From contig NZ_JAFKOJ010000007.1 in the NCBI RefSeq assembly GCF_017303275.1, positions 245,142 through 309,141 on the forward strand: a DNA stretch of 64,000 nt, read 5' to 3'. The notes under the pieces were generated by a model. The model was not told the origin of the DNA. It did no database searches and was given only the letters and a program-made list of their open reading frames with translations. A program made the position numbers and the translations under genes. This document shows, in pieces, positions 1 to 7,914 of the stretch. How positions within the stretch are numbered: the stretch's first letter is position 1; each line of letters opens with the position of its first letter. This stretch comes from Bacillus sp. NTK034. GTDB lineage: Bacteria; Bacillota; Bacilli; Bacillales; Cytobacillaceae.

Positions 1-1
1 T

Positions 2-1060
2 GTTAACAAGGATAAAAAAGTCCTGTTTGGGACAATTTTTTGTCCTTTGACGCTATCTGGATTAAATACAGTAGCTCCCCAAGATCACACAGTTCGATTC
101 GCAGGGGAGCATCCTTGCGATCAATTTGGAAACGAAGACAAATCATACGTAAATTCACAGTCGCATTATCCTTTAAATCAAGATATTGTGGGAAATTACT
201 ATTTCTCGGCAAAACCACCAAGCGGTCAATATCCGGATTTCTATACAAAAATTCTAAAGTACGCAAACCTGTTATCTGCCCCAGCAAAGTCCATCGATTC
301 AAGCGTAACAGCACAGAACTTTGATTTTGAGGACTATAACAACGAAAGTGTATTTCTGTATCCTGATACCAATACAGCCAGAGCAGGTTTATCTCATATT
401 GCCAATAAATTTAAGGAACAGAAAATTGCGATTGTAGGATTAGGAGGCACAGGATCATTTATTTTGGATTTTGTTAGCAAAACACCGGTAAAACAGATTT
501 CTCTCTTTGACGGTGATACTTTATTCAATCATAATGTCTTTAGAATGCCGGGTGCAGTAGCTATAGATGAGCTTCAGCAAAAACCAAGTAAAGTTGCATT
601 TCTTAAGAGTAAGTATGATCAACTAAGAAATGGCATCATTGCACATGAGGAGTATCTTGATGAGTCAAATGTGCATATGTTAGGTGAACATGATTTTGTT
701 TTTCTTGCTCTGGACCTAGCAGAACCTAAAAGGATTATTACTGAATATCTTACCAAGACTAATATTCCGTTTGTTGACTTGGGCATAGGGCTAACAGTTG
801 TAGGAGATTCCATTAGGGGAACCGTTAGAAAAACACTGATTACCCCTGACAATAGCTCATCATTGAATAAAATTGCAATGGGACAAGCAGCAGATGATGA
901 TGTGTATGCTCAAAACATTCAAATTTCGGAGTTGAATGCTCTAAATGCTGTAATGGGTATAGTTACATGGAAGAAGATGTTTGGTTTTTATCTTAGCGAT
1001 GAAACAATTTATCATTCAACATTCATTCTTGATGAAGAAGCTGTAAGTCATGCAACATAA
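2..1060 (+). CDS. E1-like ThiF-family adenylyltransferase with DUF6791-like N-terminus (5' end cut by window)
   Basis: The reading frame is open to the left edge, so the true start lies outside the window; the TTG at 47 is only the first possible start inside it. The first ~100 visible residues (HTVRFAGEHPCDQFGN, then FSAKPPSGQYPDFY) resemble the DUF6791 domain that precedes bacterial E1-like domains. A Rossmann segment follows, with the nucleotide-binding glycine loop VGLGGTGSF near residue 130 from that TTG and the downstream acidic turn LFDGD. Such enzymes adenylate the C-terminus of a ubiquitin-like or substrate protein. No catalytic Cys was assigned with confidence. The next gene overlaps it by 11 bp, so the two are translationally coupled. 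Family assignment is strong for ThiF/E1 and moderate for DUF6791. The biological role, probably a ubiquitin-like conjugation or defence system, is inferred from family context only. Confidence 0.8.
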   Translation, partial: VNKDKKVLFGTIFCPLTLSGLNTVAPQDHTVRFAGEHPCDQFGNEDKSYVNSQSHYPLNQDIVGNYYFSAKPPSGQYPDFYTKILKYANLLSAPAKSIDSSVTAQNFDFEDYNNESVFLYPDTNTARAGLSHIANKFKEQKIAIVGLGGTGSFILDFVSKTPVKQISLFDGDTLFNHNVFRMPGAVAIDELQQKPSKVAFLKSKYDQLRNGIIAHEEYLDESNVHMLGEHDFVFLALDLAEPKRIITEYLTKTNIPFVDLGIGLTVVGDSIRGTVRKTLITPDNSSSLNKIAMGQAADDDVYAQNIQISELNALNAVMGIVTWKKMFGFYLSDETIYHSTFILDEEAVSHAT

Positions 1061-1421
1061 ATTTGTTGAGTTTATCCCATCAGAAATTGAACAAAATGTA
1101 TTATATATTTCGATTGAGTATGATATCGCGAAACATAAATGTGCGTGTGGATGCGGAGCTAACATTGTCACTTCGCTTTCACCATCGAGATGGAAATTAA
1201 CATATGACGGCGAAACGGTATCACTTTCCCCATCTATAGGAAATTGGAGTCACCCTTGTCAATCACATTACTTTATTACAAATGATAAGATAGTTTGGGC
1301 AGGATCAATATCAAAAACTGCCATTCAAGAAGTTATAAATAATGATCAAGAGTCTGTAAAAAAGCATGTTCAAAAGAGTAATCGTCTAATTGATAAGATT
1401 AAAAGACTTTTTAAGCTTTAA
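1050..1421 (+). CDS. DUF6527 family protein, putative Zn-binding partner of the E1-like protein
   Basis: This 123-residue protein has the motif KCACGCG near residue 30 and the segment SIGNWSHPCQSHYF near residue 70. The Cys/His pattern suggests a bound zinc ion, and I recognise it as the DUF6527 signature. DUF6527 genes are found next to ThiF/E1-like genes in ubiquitin-like operons of bacteria. The C-terminus is basic (KRLFKL ending). The start ATG lies inside the last codons of the upstream gene, so co-expression is certain if both are functional. A peptidase role has been suggested for the family, but nothing in this sequence alone proves it. A hairpin terminator follows about 25 bp after the stop. 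Confidence 0.75.
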   Translation: MQHKFVEFIPSEIEQNVLYISIEYDIAKHKCACGCGANIVTSLSPSRWKLTYDGETVSLSPSIGNWSHPCQSHYFITNDKIVWAGSISKTAIQEVINNDQESVKKHVQKSNRLIDKIKRLFKL

Positions 1422-1446
1422 TTCTTCATGTTATTTTAATAAGAAC

Positions 1447-1486
1447 AATTTAAAGACTTGGTTATGTTACCAGGTCTTTTTAAATT
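1447..1486 (+). terminator. Rho-independent terminator after the DUF6527 gene
   Basis: The arms AAAGACTTGGT and ACCAGGTCTTT pair over about 11 positions with one G-T pair. They are extended by AATT/AATT and followed by T-rich DNA. It sits just after the E1-like operon. Confidence 0.75.
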
Positions 1487-1751
1487 GAAGAAAGTTAAAA
1501 ATGAAATATACCTATCTTTGTTACAGCTAAGGGTAAAGACAAGATGTGTTCACAGTGAACTCTTCGCTAAATAGTACTATAGAATTATGCACTACCATGA
1601 AATTAACTTCTGCAATTCTCAAAAAAAGGCAATACTGAAGAAGACGCAGCTCATTTGTTTTTTTTAAGGGGAGAGCGCCACATTAGGATCTATGGTAATT
1701 AGTTTGACTGGAATTAGGATGCTTTAGGCTCTTCCAACGTTTCTGTGTATC
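1487..1751. other. Gene-free stretch between the E1-like operon and the IS110 remnant
   Basis: No gene with a start and ribosome binding site is visible. A short open stretch on the + strand near 1618-1700 is not recognised. The right part should contain one end of the IS110-type element, but IS110 ends lack long inverted repeats and cannot be placed by eye. Confidence 0.4.
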
Positions 1752-2937
1752 CTAAGCTTTCGAGTCGTCTAATTGTTGTCTCTGTTTATCAAAGTGGTCT
1801 TCGCCCAAGTCTACATACAATTCTTTACGAGTTAGAAGATAATAAGAGATACGTAATATGGCGTGAGCGACGACAATACCAGCGCGTTTCTTGCCTTTTC
1901 CTGAGGCTGTACGCCTATACAGTGCTCCGAGATAGTTTTTGGATCCCCTTACCGAATGAGCTGCCTCAGTCAAAGCGGACTTTAAATACTTGTTTCCTTT
2001 TTTAGTTTTAGCCGATTTCCTTTTTCCTGCACTTTCATTCTGTCCTGGAACCAAGCCTGCCCAGGAACACATATGGGCTGCAGTGGGATACTGCTTTTTT
2101 ACATCAGTTCCGATTTCAGAAAGGATTTGTTCAGCCATTCTTGTCGCAATGCCAGGAATTGAATCAAGTATTTCCACATCCTCTTGATGAGAGCTTACTC
2201 TTTTCGCAACTTCTTGATCGAGCATCTCGATCTGTTCAGTCAGAAAATCAATGTGGCCCAAAATGGTTTTCAACATTAACCGTTGATGTGAGTTAATATA
2301 GCCTTTTAAAGCTAGTTTCAATTCTTCCTTCTTCTTTTTCATGGTGCGTCGTACGAAGTTTGCTAGTTTCTCAGGATCCTCTTCGCCATCTGCGATTGCG
2401 TCAAGGATGTCTCGCCGAAACACCTAGTACACCCGAAACACTGATCCCAGCTTAATGTTTGCGTCTTCTAACACCTTTTGAATCCGGTTATGTTGTCTTG
2501 CACGCTCCTCAATGATGCTTCGGCGATAACGAACGAGCTCGCGAAGTTCACGTTGATTCCGGTCGGGAATATAACTGGCTTTAAGCTGCCCGTGGCGAAG
2601 CAGTTTGGCAATCCATTCTGCATCTTTTACATCTGTCTTACGTCCTGGAACAGCCTTCATGTGTTGGGCATTCACCACTAAAAACTCGATATCCTCAGCT
2701 TCCAGTAATTTTACGATTTCCAATAAACGCTCGTGCTTTCCATGCTACATGTGTACAGTTATATTGCTTAACCCAGTCAATCAACTTCAATAGAAATACA
2801 GTCTTAGTAGAAAAAGTTTTAACCTCCTTTCCTTCAGGCGTGATAATACAGGCAGTAATGTTGTCCTTATGGACATCCATACCACAAGCTCTTTCATTGA
2901 CTACATCCATTGAAAACATCCTTTCTACGGCAATCAT
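1752..2937 (-). pseudogene. IS110-family transposase, broken by two frameshift/deletion zones
   Basis: Three pieces on the minus strand join into one IS110-type transposase. The N-terminal DEDD part (2937-2695) has the typical GMDVHKDNITACI start. The middle part (2723-2424) has GRKTDVKDAEWIAKLLRHG. The C-terminal Tnp20 domain (2423-1752) has GIATRMAEQILSEIG and the usual GLVPGQNES segment. The first break, near 2710-2745, fits loss of one base in the AMEST codons plus a short deletion between two ATTGGA-like repeats. The second, near 2405-2440, fits compensating small deletions that leave an in-frame TAG. Joined, the protein would be near the family length of about 400 residues. The element is therefore dead unless supplied in trans. 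Confidence 0.85.
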
Positions 2938-3200
2938 TAAAGTAGAGGCTGGTGCATCAACCAGAAATAGGATTAATCTACCATGTGTGCTTCCCGTAAG
3001 GGAGCTACAGTCAGTGGTGCACCGTGGTCGGTGGAGTTAGACTAACGGATGGGCTCTAACGCACTATAGTTCAGCGACCTTCCTCTCCAGCCGTAGAATA
3101 AGTATTGACGGTTCAAAACCATTTTCATTCTCTGTGGTGAAGCACTGATTTTTGTGCTTCATGGATGGCTAACGGGGCAGGTTTGTTGAATAAGATAAAT
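2938..3200 (-). ncRNA. Candidate IS110 left-end non-coding region (bridge-RNA-like)
   Basis: About 260 bp upstream of the transposase start is gene-free but structured. It holds a perfect hairpin with arms TGAAGCAC/GTGCTTCA at 3138-3161, and a second hairpin with CTTCCC/GGGAG arms near 2989-3004. In the IS110 group the long end upstream of the transposase encodes the bridge RNA that pairs with donor and target DNA. Position, strand and length fit. No target-binding loop was assigned, so the call is an inference from element architecture. Confidence 0.35.
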
Positions 3201-3286
3201 TAATCTGTTATGGCGTATTAGACCTATACTGTGCAAAAAAATTATTTCTGGAAGGAATGTACTTAGCTTTATTATAAAATTGCTAA

Positions 3287-3313
3287 TGTGGCTATTCCAC
3301 AATATGGTATAAT
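3287..3313 (+). promoter_or_regulatory. Extended -10 promoter with overlapping inverted repeat, for darTG
   Basis: TGGTATAAT at 3305-3313 is an extended -10 box about 60 bp before darT. Immediately upstream, TGTGG-N5-CCACA (3287-3301) is a perfect inverted repeat placed where a repressor would cover the promoter. No good -35 box is present, as is usual for extended -10 promoters. Autorepression by the toxin-antitoxin complex is possible but not shown. Confidence 0.55.
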
Positions 3314-3374
3314 TATAGAATGAAACTAACATGCTTGCTATATTGATAGTATTATATTAAGGTGGAATTTTAAC

Positions 3375-3968
3375 ATGGCGATAGGGAATATAAAAAAGGG
3401 AAAACTCTTATATCATTTGACTCGATTGTCGAATTTAGACTCCATATTGGAGCATGGTTTAATATCAAGGAAATTAGTTAAGGATAATGATGTTCGTTTC
3501 TTTGATATTGCAGATTCAAAGATTATTTCTAAACGTACAGAACTTGGACTGGATGTATATACTCCATTTCACTTTCATCCCTATTCTTCATTTGATGTTG
3601 CTGTAAAAAGCACATATGAAGATGAAGACTTTATGTATATTTGTATTACAAGAGAATTAGCTAAACATAATAAGTTTAAAATATTACCAAGACATCCACT
3701 TAATATTGAAGAAAATTATCAATTATATGACTATGAAGAAGGTTTTGAAGCAATCGATTGGGATACGATGCACAAACTAGGTACGGAAGATCGATATACT
3801 AAGAATGTAAAAATGGCTGAATGTTTGACGCCTTTAACTGTTCCTGCTAAGCTCTTTCATTGCATTTATGTGAAAAATGAAGGAACAAGGTCGGTTGTTA
3901 TGAATAAATTGCATTCTAAAGGTATTAACAAAACGCCACCGTTTGTGGATGTTGGACGGTGGTTATAG
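3375..3968 (+). CDS. darT: DarT toxin, DNA thymidine ADP-ribosyltransferase
   Basis: DarT transfers ADP-ribose from NAD+ to thymidine in single-stranded DNA, blocking replication; some act in phage defence by abortive infection. The 197-residue length is typical. The start LLYHLTRLSNLDSILEHGL (Y13, H14) is the DarT/DUF4433 NAD-binding signature, and the catalytic glutamate is most likely E149 in KMAECL. DarG follows after 32 bp, giving the usual toxin-antitoxin order. The ATG at 3375 is preceded by AAGGTGG at a good distance. There are no disruptions, so the pair looks functional. Confidence 0.9.
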   Translation: MAIGNIKKGKLLYHLTRLSNLDSILEHGLISRKLVKDNDVRFFDIADSKIISKRTELGLDVYTPFHFHPYSSFDVAVKSTYEDEDFMYICITRELAKHNKFKILPRHPLNIEENYQLYDYEEGFEAIDWDTMHKLGTEDRYTKNVKMAECLTPLTVPAKLFHCIYVKNEGTRSVVMNKLHSKGINKTPPFVDVGRWL

Positions 3969-4000
3969 AAAAATCTGCTAAAAGAAAGTGAGGTGAAAAC

Positions 4001-5041
4001 GTGATTATTTATACAACAGGTGACTTACTAAAATCGTCAGCTGAGGCTCTGGTTAATACTGTAAACTGTGAAGGGTATATGGGAAAAGGTATTGCATATC
4101 AATTTAAGTTGAAATTTCCGGAGAACAATAAGGATTATGTCAAAGCTTGTAAGACAGGTGAGCTACAGATTGGAAAGCTTCACTATTTTATAGAAGACGG
4201 TAAAATTATAGTGAATTTCCCAACTAAAAATAAATGGAGAGCAAAATCCAAAATAGAATATGTAGAAAAAGGACTGGATGAACTCATACCATTAATTGAT
4301 AATTTAGGTATTCAATCCATAGCTATTCCGCCTTTAGGAGCTGGTAATGGAGGACTAGTTTGGAGCGAAGTGAAAACGATAATCGAGAAAAAATTGGCAG
4401 TAGTAGATGAAAAGGTTCAAATTTACATTTTTGAACCATCTCAAAATTACGTATCACAACCAAAAGCAGAACCTAATCTAAGTTTATCAGCGCTTATATT
4501 AATGAGTATTAAACATCACCTTAATAAATTTGATACGTTAAGACTTCAAAAAACAGCTTTCTATATGGATGTGTTTTCTAGGGAAAGTTACTTCAATTTC
4601 ACTAGACATAAATACGGTCCATACGATAACTCTATTGCCATCATTAGCAGGAATATCAAAGAATTTCAGAAATATCATGGTGTGATGAATACTGAAGAAG
4701 CATATGGGATTCTCTACAATAAAATTGTGAGCGGTCAGGTAGAATTTAAATTGGGAACTTTAGTGCCATTTATCAAAATAGCAGCAGAGTACGTTAACAA
4801 TTTAAGTTCTAACCATGAACTGGAATGCTTATCGACAATTACTTATTTATTAAAGGAGAAAGGAGAACTATCTCAGGAAGAAATTGTCGATGAGTTTAAG
4901 TGCTGGTCAGAAGATAAGGCAAATAGGTTTTCTAAAGAGGAAATCATCAATGGAATTGAAAAGTTATTCGAAACGGATATTATTGAAAAAACGTTAATGG
5001 GGTTCACGCTTAGCCAAAGGCGTACTTCCCATCATAGTTAA
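4001..5041 (+). CDS. darG: DarG antitoxin, macro-domain ADP-ribosyl-DNA hydrolase
   Basis: Residues 1 to about 150 form a macrodomain: DLLKSSAEALVNTVNCEGYMGKG binds ADP-ribose, and IPPLGAGNGGL forms the second loop. It removes the ADP-ribose that DarT attaches to DNA. Residues ~165-346 form the C-terminal DarG domain (LRLQKTAFYMDVF, RHKYGPYD), thought to bind and block DarT directly. The start is GTG behind GAGGTG. The length of 346 matches full-length DarG, so both enzymatic and binding neutralisation should be available. Confidence 0.9.
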   Translation: MIIYTTGDLLKSSAEALVNTVNCEGYMGKGIAYQFKLKFPENNKDYVKACKTGELQIGKLHYFIEDGKIIVNFPTKNKWRAKSKIEYVEKGLDELIPLIDNLGIQSIAIPPLGAGNGGLVWSEVKTIIEKKLAVVDEKVQIYIFEPSQNYVSQPKAEPNLSLSALILMSIKHHLNKFDTLRLQKTAFYMDVFSRESYFNFTRHKYGPYDNSIAIISRNIKEFQKYHGVMNTEEAYGILYNKIVSGQVEFKLGTLVPFIKIAAEYVNNLSSNHELECLSTITYLLKEKGELSQEEIVDEFKCWSEDKANRFSKEEIINGIEKLFETDIIEKTLMGFTLSQRRTSHHS

Positions 5042-5055
5042 ATAGCAAAACTTTT

Positions 5056-5080
5056 TAGCATCTCACATGAGGTGCTATTT
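5056..5080 (+). terminator. Terminator after darTG
   Basis: TAGCATCTCA and TGAGGTGCTA pair (one G-T) and are followed by TTTT, 15 bp past the darG stop. Confidence 0.75.
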
Positions 5081-5274
5081 TATGACTTAGTAAGATGTGA
5101 AGCTAAAGTTTGATTTATAAAAATGTTTGAATGGGAAAACTCTAAGAGCAGTCAGAAGACAGCTTTTTTGACAATAAGATCAGCATTCCTGTAATTATTG
5201 AAAATGAGTTTAAAGATTGTGAAGAGTTGTATTTAAATAAAAATGGTAAGAACTAAATATATCTTGATAGAAAA

Positions 5275-5305
5275 GGGAATGTCTTCAGAATTGAGACATT
5301 CCTTT
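5275..5305 (+). terminator. Strong isolated hairpin, terminator-like
   Basis: GGAATGTCT and AGACATTCC are perfectly complementary around a 9-nt loop and end in a short T run. No gene with a start was recognised just upstream, so it probably ended a gene that has been lost. Confidence 0.5.
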
Positions 5306-5411
5306 GGTTATTCTAGAGTGCAACTTACTATCATTATGACAATATGCCAGGACTGTGTGCCTTATATAGTTAGTTGACATGAAAAAAGAGGATATTAATT
5401 GACCGGAACGT

Positions 5412-5635
5412 ATGATAACAATACCAAAAGGGAAACGTAAAAAAGAGCGAATTGTTTATATTTCGCCCTACCTTTTCTGCATTTAGCACGGAATAGAATG
5501 CCGTTAGCCTGTATACAGGTTCTTTTAGGGCATAATGGCCCACAACAAACGCAGCTGTATGCTCGTTTAAATCATGAGGCAAGAAAAGAACTGTATGATT
5601 ATGGGTGTAAAATAATGGAACTAATGTTCGTATAA
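5412..5635 (+). pseudogene. Degenerate tyrosine recombinase (integrase) remnant
   Basis: Two conserved pieces survive. The first, from 5412, reads MITIPKGKRKKERIVYIS, the beta-hairpin KGxxxKER motif that precedes the catalytic core. The second, near 5490-5635, reads MPLACIQVLLGHNGPQQTQLY, the I-Q-x-LLGH ... T-x-x-Y active-site region, followed by ARLNHEARKELYDY. The catalytic H-x-x-R box between them is destroyed by frameshifts and stops. The stop codon lies inside the inverted-repeat site at 5620-5657, which is the geometry expected for an integrase next to its recombination site. Confidence 0.7.
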
Positions 5636-5657
5636 TACAATTATTACGAATAGTAGT
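5620..5657. repeat. Recombination-site-like inverted repeat, copy 1
   Basis: Two 13-bp arms, the left ending TTCGTA and the right starting TACGAATAGT, flank a 12-bp spacer that begins TAATAC. The arms match imperfectly (10/13). The 24-bp core (5627-5650) is 21/24 identical to the reverse complement of the core of copy 2 at 6687-6710. Together the copies bracket the MntA-HepT module in opposite orientation. Confidence 0.6.
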
Positions 5658-5685
5658 TTACATAATTATATTATTTAAAACTATA

Positions 5686-6090
5686 TCAGTGCATTAAAAT
5701 GGTTTTTGTATATTCAAAGAAATCCACTAAATGATTATCAAGTATCTTTTGAAGGATCACTAAATTAATCTCTTGGTAATCATGAACTGCAATATTACGA
5801 AATCCAACCATAGCTTTCATCTTATCTGAAAGAGAGGAGGGAATAATACCCTCAGCTTCCAATAAGGTAAATGCATCCCGGCTTTGTTGTGGGAGTCCCA
5901 GTTTTTTTACGGCTACTATGTGCATGGCCAAGTCAATACTTGCCTCACAAGCCCGCTGCAGATTTAAAATAATTGAATCTTGCTTTGTATAATTCTCTAG
6001 ATTTTTAGGATTCTGGTCGTATTCCTCGTGAATTCGTTTAATACAGCGTTCAATTATATTTATTTTATTTAAAATTACATCACTTTTCAT
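5686..6090 (-). CDS. hepT: HepT-type HEPN toxin (RNase), copy 1
   Basis: HepT proteins are small HEPN-domain RNases kept inactive by the nucleotidyltransferase MntA, which adds AMP residues to a conserved Tyr. The Rx4-6H/xY catalytic box is RNIAVHDY. The segment QRACEASIDLAMHIVAVKKLG is the usual HEPN helix. The frame continues to 6111, but the ATG at 6090 (MKSDVIL) gives the normal length and an 11-bp overlap with mntA. The second copy keeps the same overlap. There are no disruptions. Confidence 0.88.
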   Translation of the reverse strand: MKSDVILNKINIIERCIKRIHEEYDQNPKNLENYTKQDSIILNLQRACEASIDLAMHIVAVKKLGLPQQSRDAFTLLEAEGIIPSSLSDKMKAMVGFRNIAVHDYQEINLVILQKILDNHLVDFFEYTKTILMH

Positions 6091-6487
6091 ATATTGTCCC
6101 GCTTTCGTCAATTTTTTTTAATATCTCTGATCGCTCCTCATTTAGCTTCGTATACATTTTTAATACTTTAACTTCAAATTCAGCTTTTTTTCGCTCATTG
6201 GTACAATAAATAGTTGTTCCGGATTGAACTATTTGGGCTTGAAATACTGTACTGGCCTGATTTAAATCAATGAGGTCCACATCTTTGTTGAGTTTTGCTG
6301 CTAATTCCTGAGCAATCATAAATATTTGATATTTATCTGCTTTAATTGTGTCACTCAAATATGCAATATCAATGTCACTTTCTTTATGGGTATTTCCACT
6401 AACGGTTGAACCAAACATAACTATCCAATCGGGGGATAATTTTTCACGAAGTACATCTATAATGGTTTCTTCAAGGTGTGGATTCAA
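6080..6487 (-). CDS. mntA: MntA-type minimal nucleotidyltransferase antitoxin, copy 1
   Basis: This 135-residue protein carries the full GSx10DxD motif (FGSTVSGNTHKESDIDIAY) of minimal nucleotidyltransferases. It would AMPylate HepT and silence it. The start is TTG behind AAAGGAG. It overlaps hepT by 11 bp in the order antitoxin then toxin, standard for this family. The whole module lies between two inverted copies of a recombination-site-like repeat. Confidence 0.88.
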   Translation of the reverse strand: MNPHLEETIIDVLREKLSPDWIVMFGSTVSGNTHKESDIDIAYLSDTIKADKYQIFMIAQELAAKLNKDVDLIDLNQASTVFQAQIVQSGTTIYCTNERKKAEFEVKVLKMYTKLNEERSEILKKIDESGTIYEK

Positions 6488-6679
6488 TTTTAAACCGCTC
6501 CTTTACTAAAAATCCTAGGTTTGATCTTTAACTTTAAAGGTGGAAAATGTACTCGGACTGGTATAACTCCAATTATGTATAATCTTATCGTAGTAATACT
6601 AATGAATTTATTTCTTATTCAAAAATATAATGAATACTATGTATGTTAATTATAGCAAGCCACTGTTTACATGTCGATT

Positions 6680-6717
6680 ATAACTATTCGTAAAATTAGT
6701 ATTATACGAATAGTTAT
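6680..6717. repeat. Recombination-site-like inverted repeat, copy 2 (perfect)
   Basis: Two perfect 13-bp arms (ATAACTATTCGTA and its complement TACGAATAGTTAT) flank a 12-bp spacer. Read on the minus strand the spacer begins TAATAC, as in copy 1. Perfect arms with a central spacer of this size are typical of tyrosine recombinase core sites. It lies about 190 bp upstream of mntA, on the far side of the toxin-antitoxin module from copy 1. Confidence 0.65.
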
Positions 6718-6929
6718 AGTTTAAGGCTGAGATTTGAATTTATACGCTCCCCTTCTGTTAACAAAGAATCCTCATTAACGTGAGCACCAGCAATTTTGCA
6801 TTTATCCAGGGGGTTACTAAAAATCTCTCTTTTCCCTTATAAACAACTAAACAATTAATCGGTTACTAGTTTTGAAGAAACAAAATACCGCCATAGATTT
6901 TACTTAAGTGTAATTGTCACTGAAAGTAG
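6718..6929. other. Gene-free stretch between the TA module and the ferredoxin gene
   Basis: No credible gene or motif was seen here, apart from the terminator that follows. Confidence 0.4.
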
Positions 6930-6959
6930 AAAAGCGTCCTGTTTTACAGCAACGCTTTT
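6930..6959 (-). terminator. Terminator of the ferredoxin gene
   Basis: AAAAGCGT and ACGCTTTT pair around a 14-nt loop, with T/A runs on both sides, so it can act in either direction. It is about 20 bp past the ferredoxin stop. Confidence 0.7.
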
Positions 6960-6978
6960 TCGATGAATTAGTATAATG

Positions 6979-7314
6979 TTATATTTCACTTTCATCCTTC
7001 TTAAATGTTTTTCCATCATGGTAGTAAAGTTTAGAACTTAAATTACCAGTTCTCTCTTCTTTTAATTGACGAATAAGTTCTTCACTTTTAATTTTATTCA
7101 TTTCTTTGTACCAGGCTCCATCTGGATATAGAACAACGATAGGACCATGTTTGCATTGGCCGTTACATAATGTTTTTGTTGTATGAATCTCCTTTTGCAG
7201 CGCTAAGTTTTTCAATTCTCCCCTAACGGTCTCTGTTACTTCTTCAGCTCCATTTTTCATGCATGTTTTCCCGTTGCAAATTAATAGATGTTTGCTAACT
7301 CCATCTAAGTTCAT
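6979..7314 (-). CDS. Thioredoxin-fold (2Fe-2S) ferredoxin
   Basis: This 111-residue protein has four cysteines in the pattern of thioredoxin-like 2Fe-2S ferredoxins: C13 and C18 (ICNGKTC), then C50 and C54 (LCNGQCKHGP). They should bind one [2Fe-2S] cluster. The following IVVLYPDGAWY segment also fits the family. Such proteins accompany cobalamin or NADH-dehydrogenase-like systems in other genomes, but here the gene stands alone, so its electron partner is unknown. A good ribosome binding site (AGGGGG) precedes the ATG. Confidence 0.8.
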   Translation of the reverse strand: MNLDGVSKHLLICNGKTCMKNGAEEVTETVRGELKNLALQKEIHTTKTLCNGQCKHGPIVVLYPDGAWYKEMNKIKSEELIRQLKEERTGNLSSKLYYHDGKTFKKDESEI

Positions 7315-7914
7315 AAGAATTCCCCCTTGTTCTCCCTTTTTATTTAACCTCTATAACAATGGAAAGCGTTCAATCACCTTCTAGATTTTTTCCTAAAACA
7401 TAAGTCTTTATTACATGCTCTATAGAAAATCACAAGCGTCACTATTTAAAGCTGATTGAGTCTTAGTCAGTGCAACTTCTTAGCATTTCTCGATTTAAAT
7501 AAATTCTTCAAGACTTTTTGAATTTATCAACATTCCCTTTAATCACATAATACTATACCCCTCTATAGTATGTGAAGGATTTTTTTATTAAGATTAAAAA
7601 TAGGTGTTTGGCATATAGGTTCATTAAATTAAAAATTATGCTGGTTTACTTAATAATACTTGGGTGGTGTAATCGAGGTTTTACTATTCGGAATATATTT
7701 TTACAAAACCCTCAAAAAGGCCTTACTTGATAATTAAAAAGAGGACTTTCATAAAAAAGAAAGTCCATTAATTGTATTTTTTTGGAATTAACTTTTGAGT
7801 CTGGTTTCTCAAATTCACTATTTCATCACTTTACAAGTATGCCCAAAATCTTGGATTAGTCTCAGCTGCATGTTGTCAGCAGAACTCCTTCCACACTCTT
7901 ATCTGTTTTAAAAT
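7315..7914. other. 600-bp stretch without a gene
   Basis: No coding region was found. The only clear structure is a bidirectional hairpin at 7745-7768, with GGACTTTC pairing to GAAAGTCC. It lies downstream of the glutaredoxin-like gene that ends at 7915 and could be its terminator. Confidence 0.45.
7745..7768 (-). terminator. Hairpin, probable terminator
   Basis: The perfect arms GGACTTTC/GAAAGTCC surround an A-rich loop and have T-rich flanks on the minus strand. Confidence 0.55.

Noticed and set aside
6680..6717. Resemblance of the inverted repeat arms to phage P1 loxP (ATAACT...TTCGTA)
   Set aside because: The arms and spacer length differ, and no Cre-like gene is present. The likeness is probably due to AT-rich composition, so only a generic tyrosine-recombinase site is proposed.
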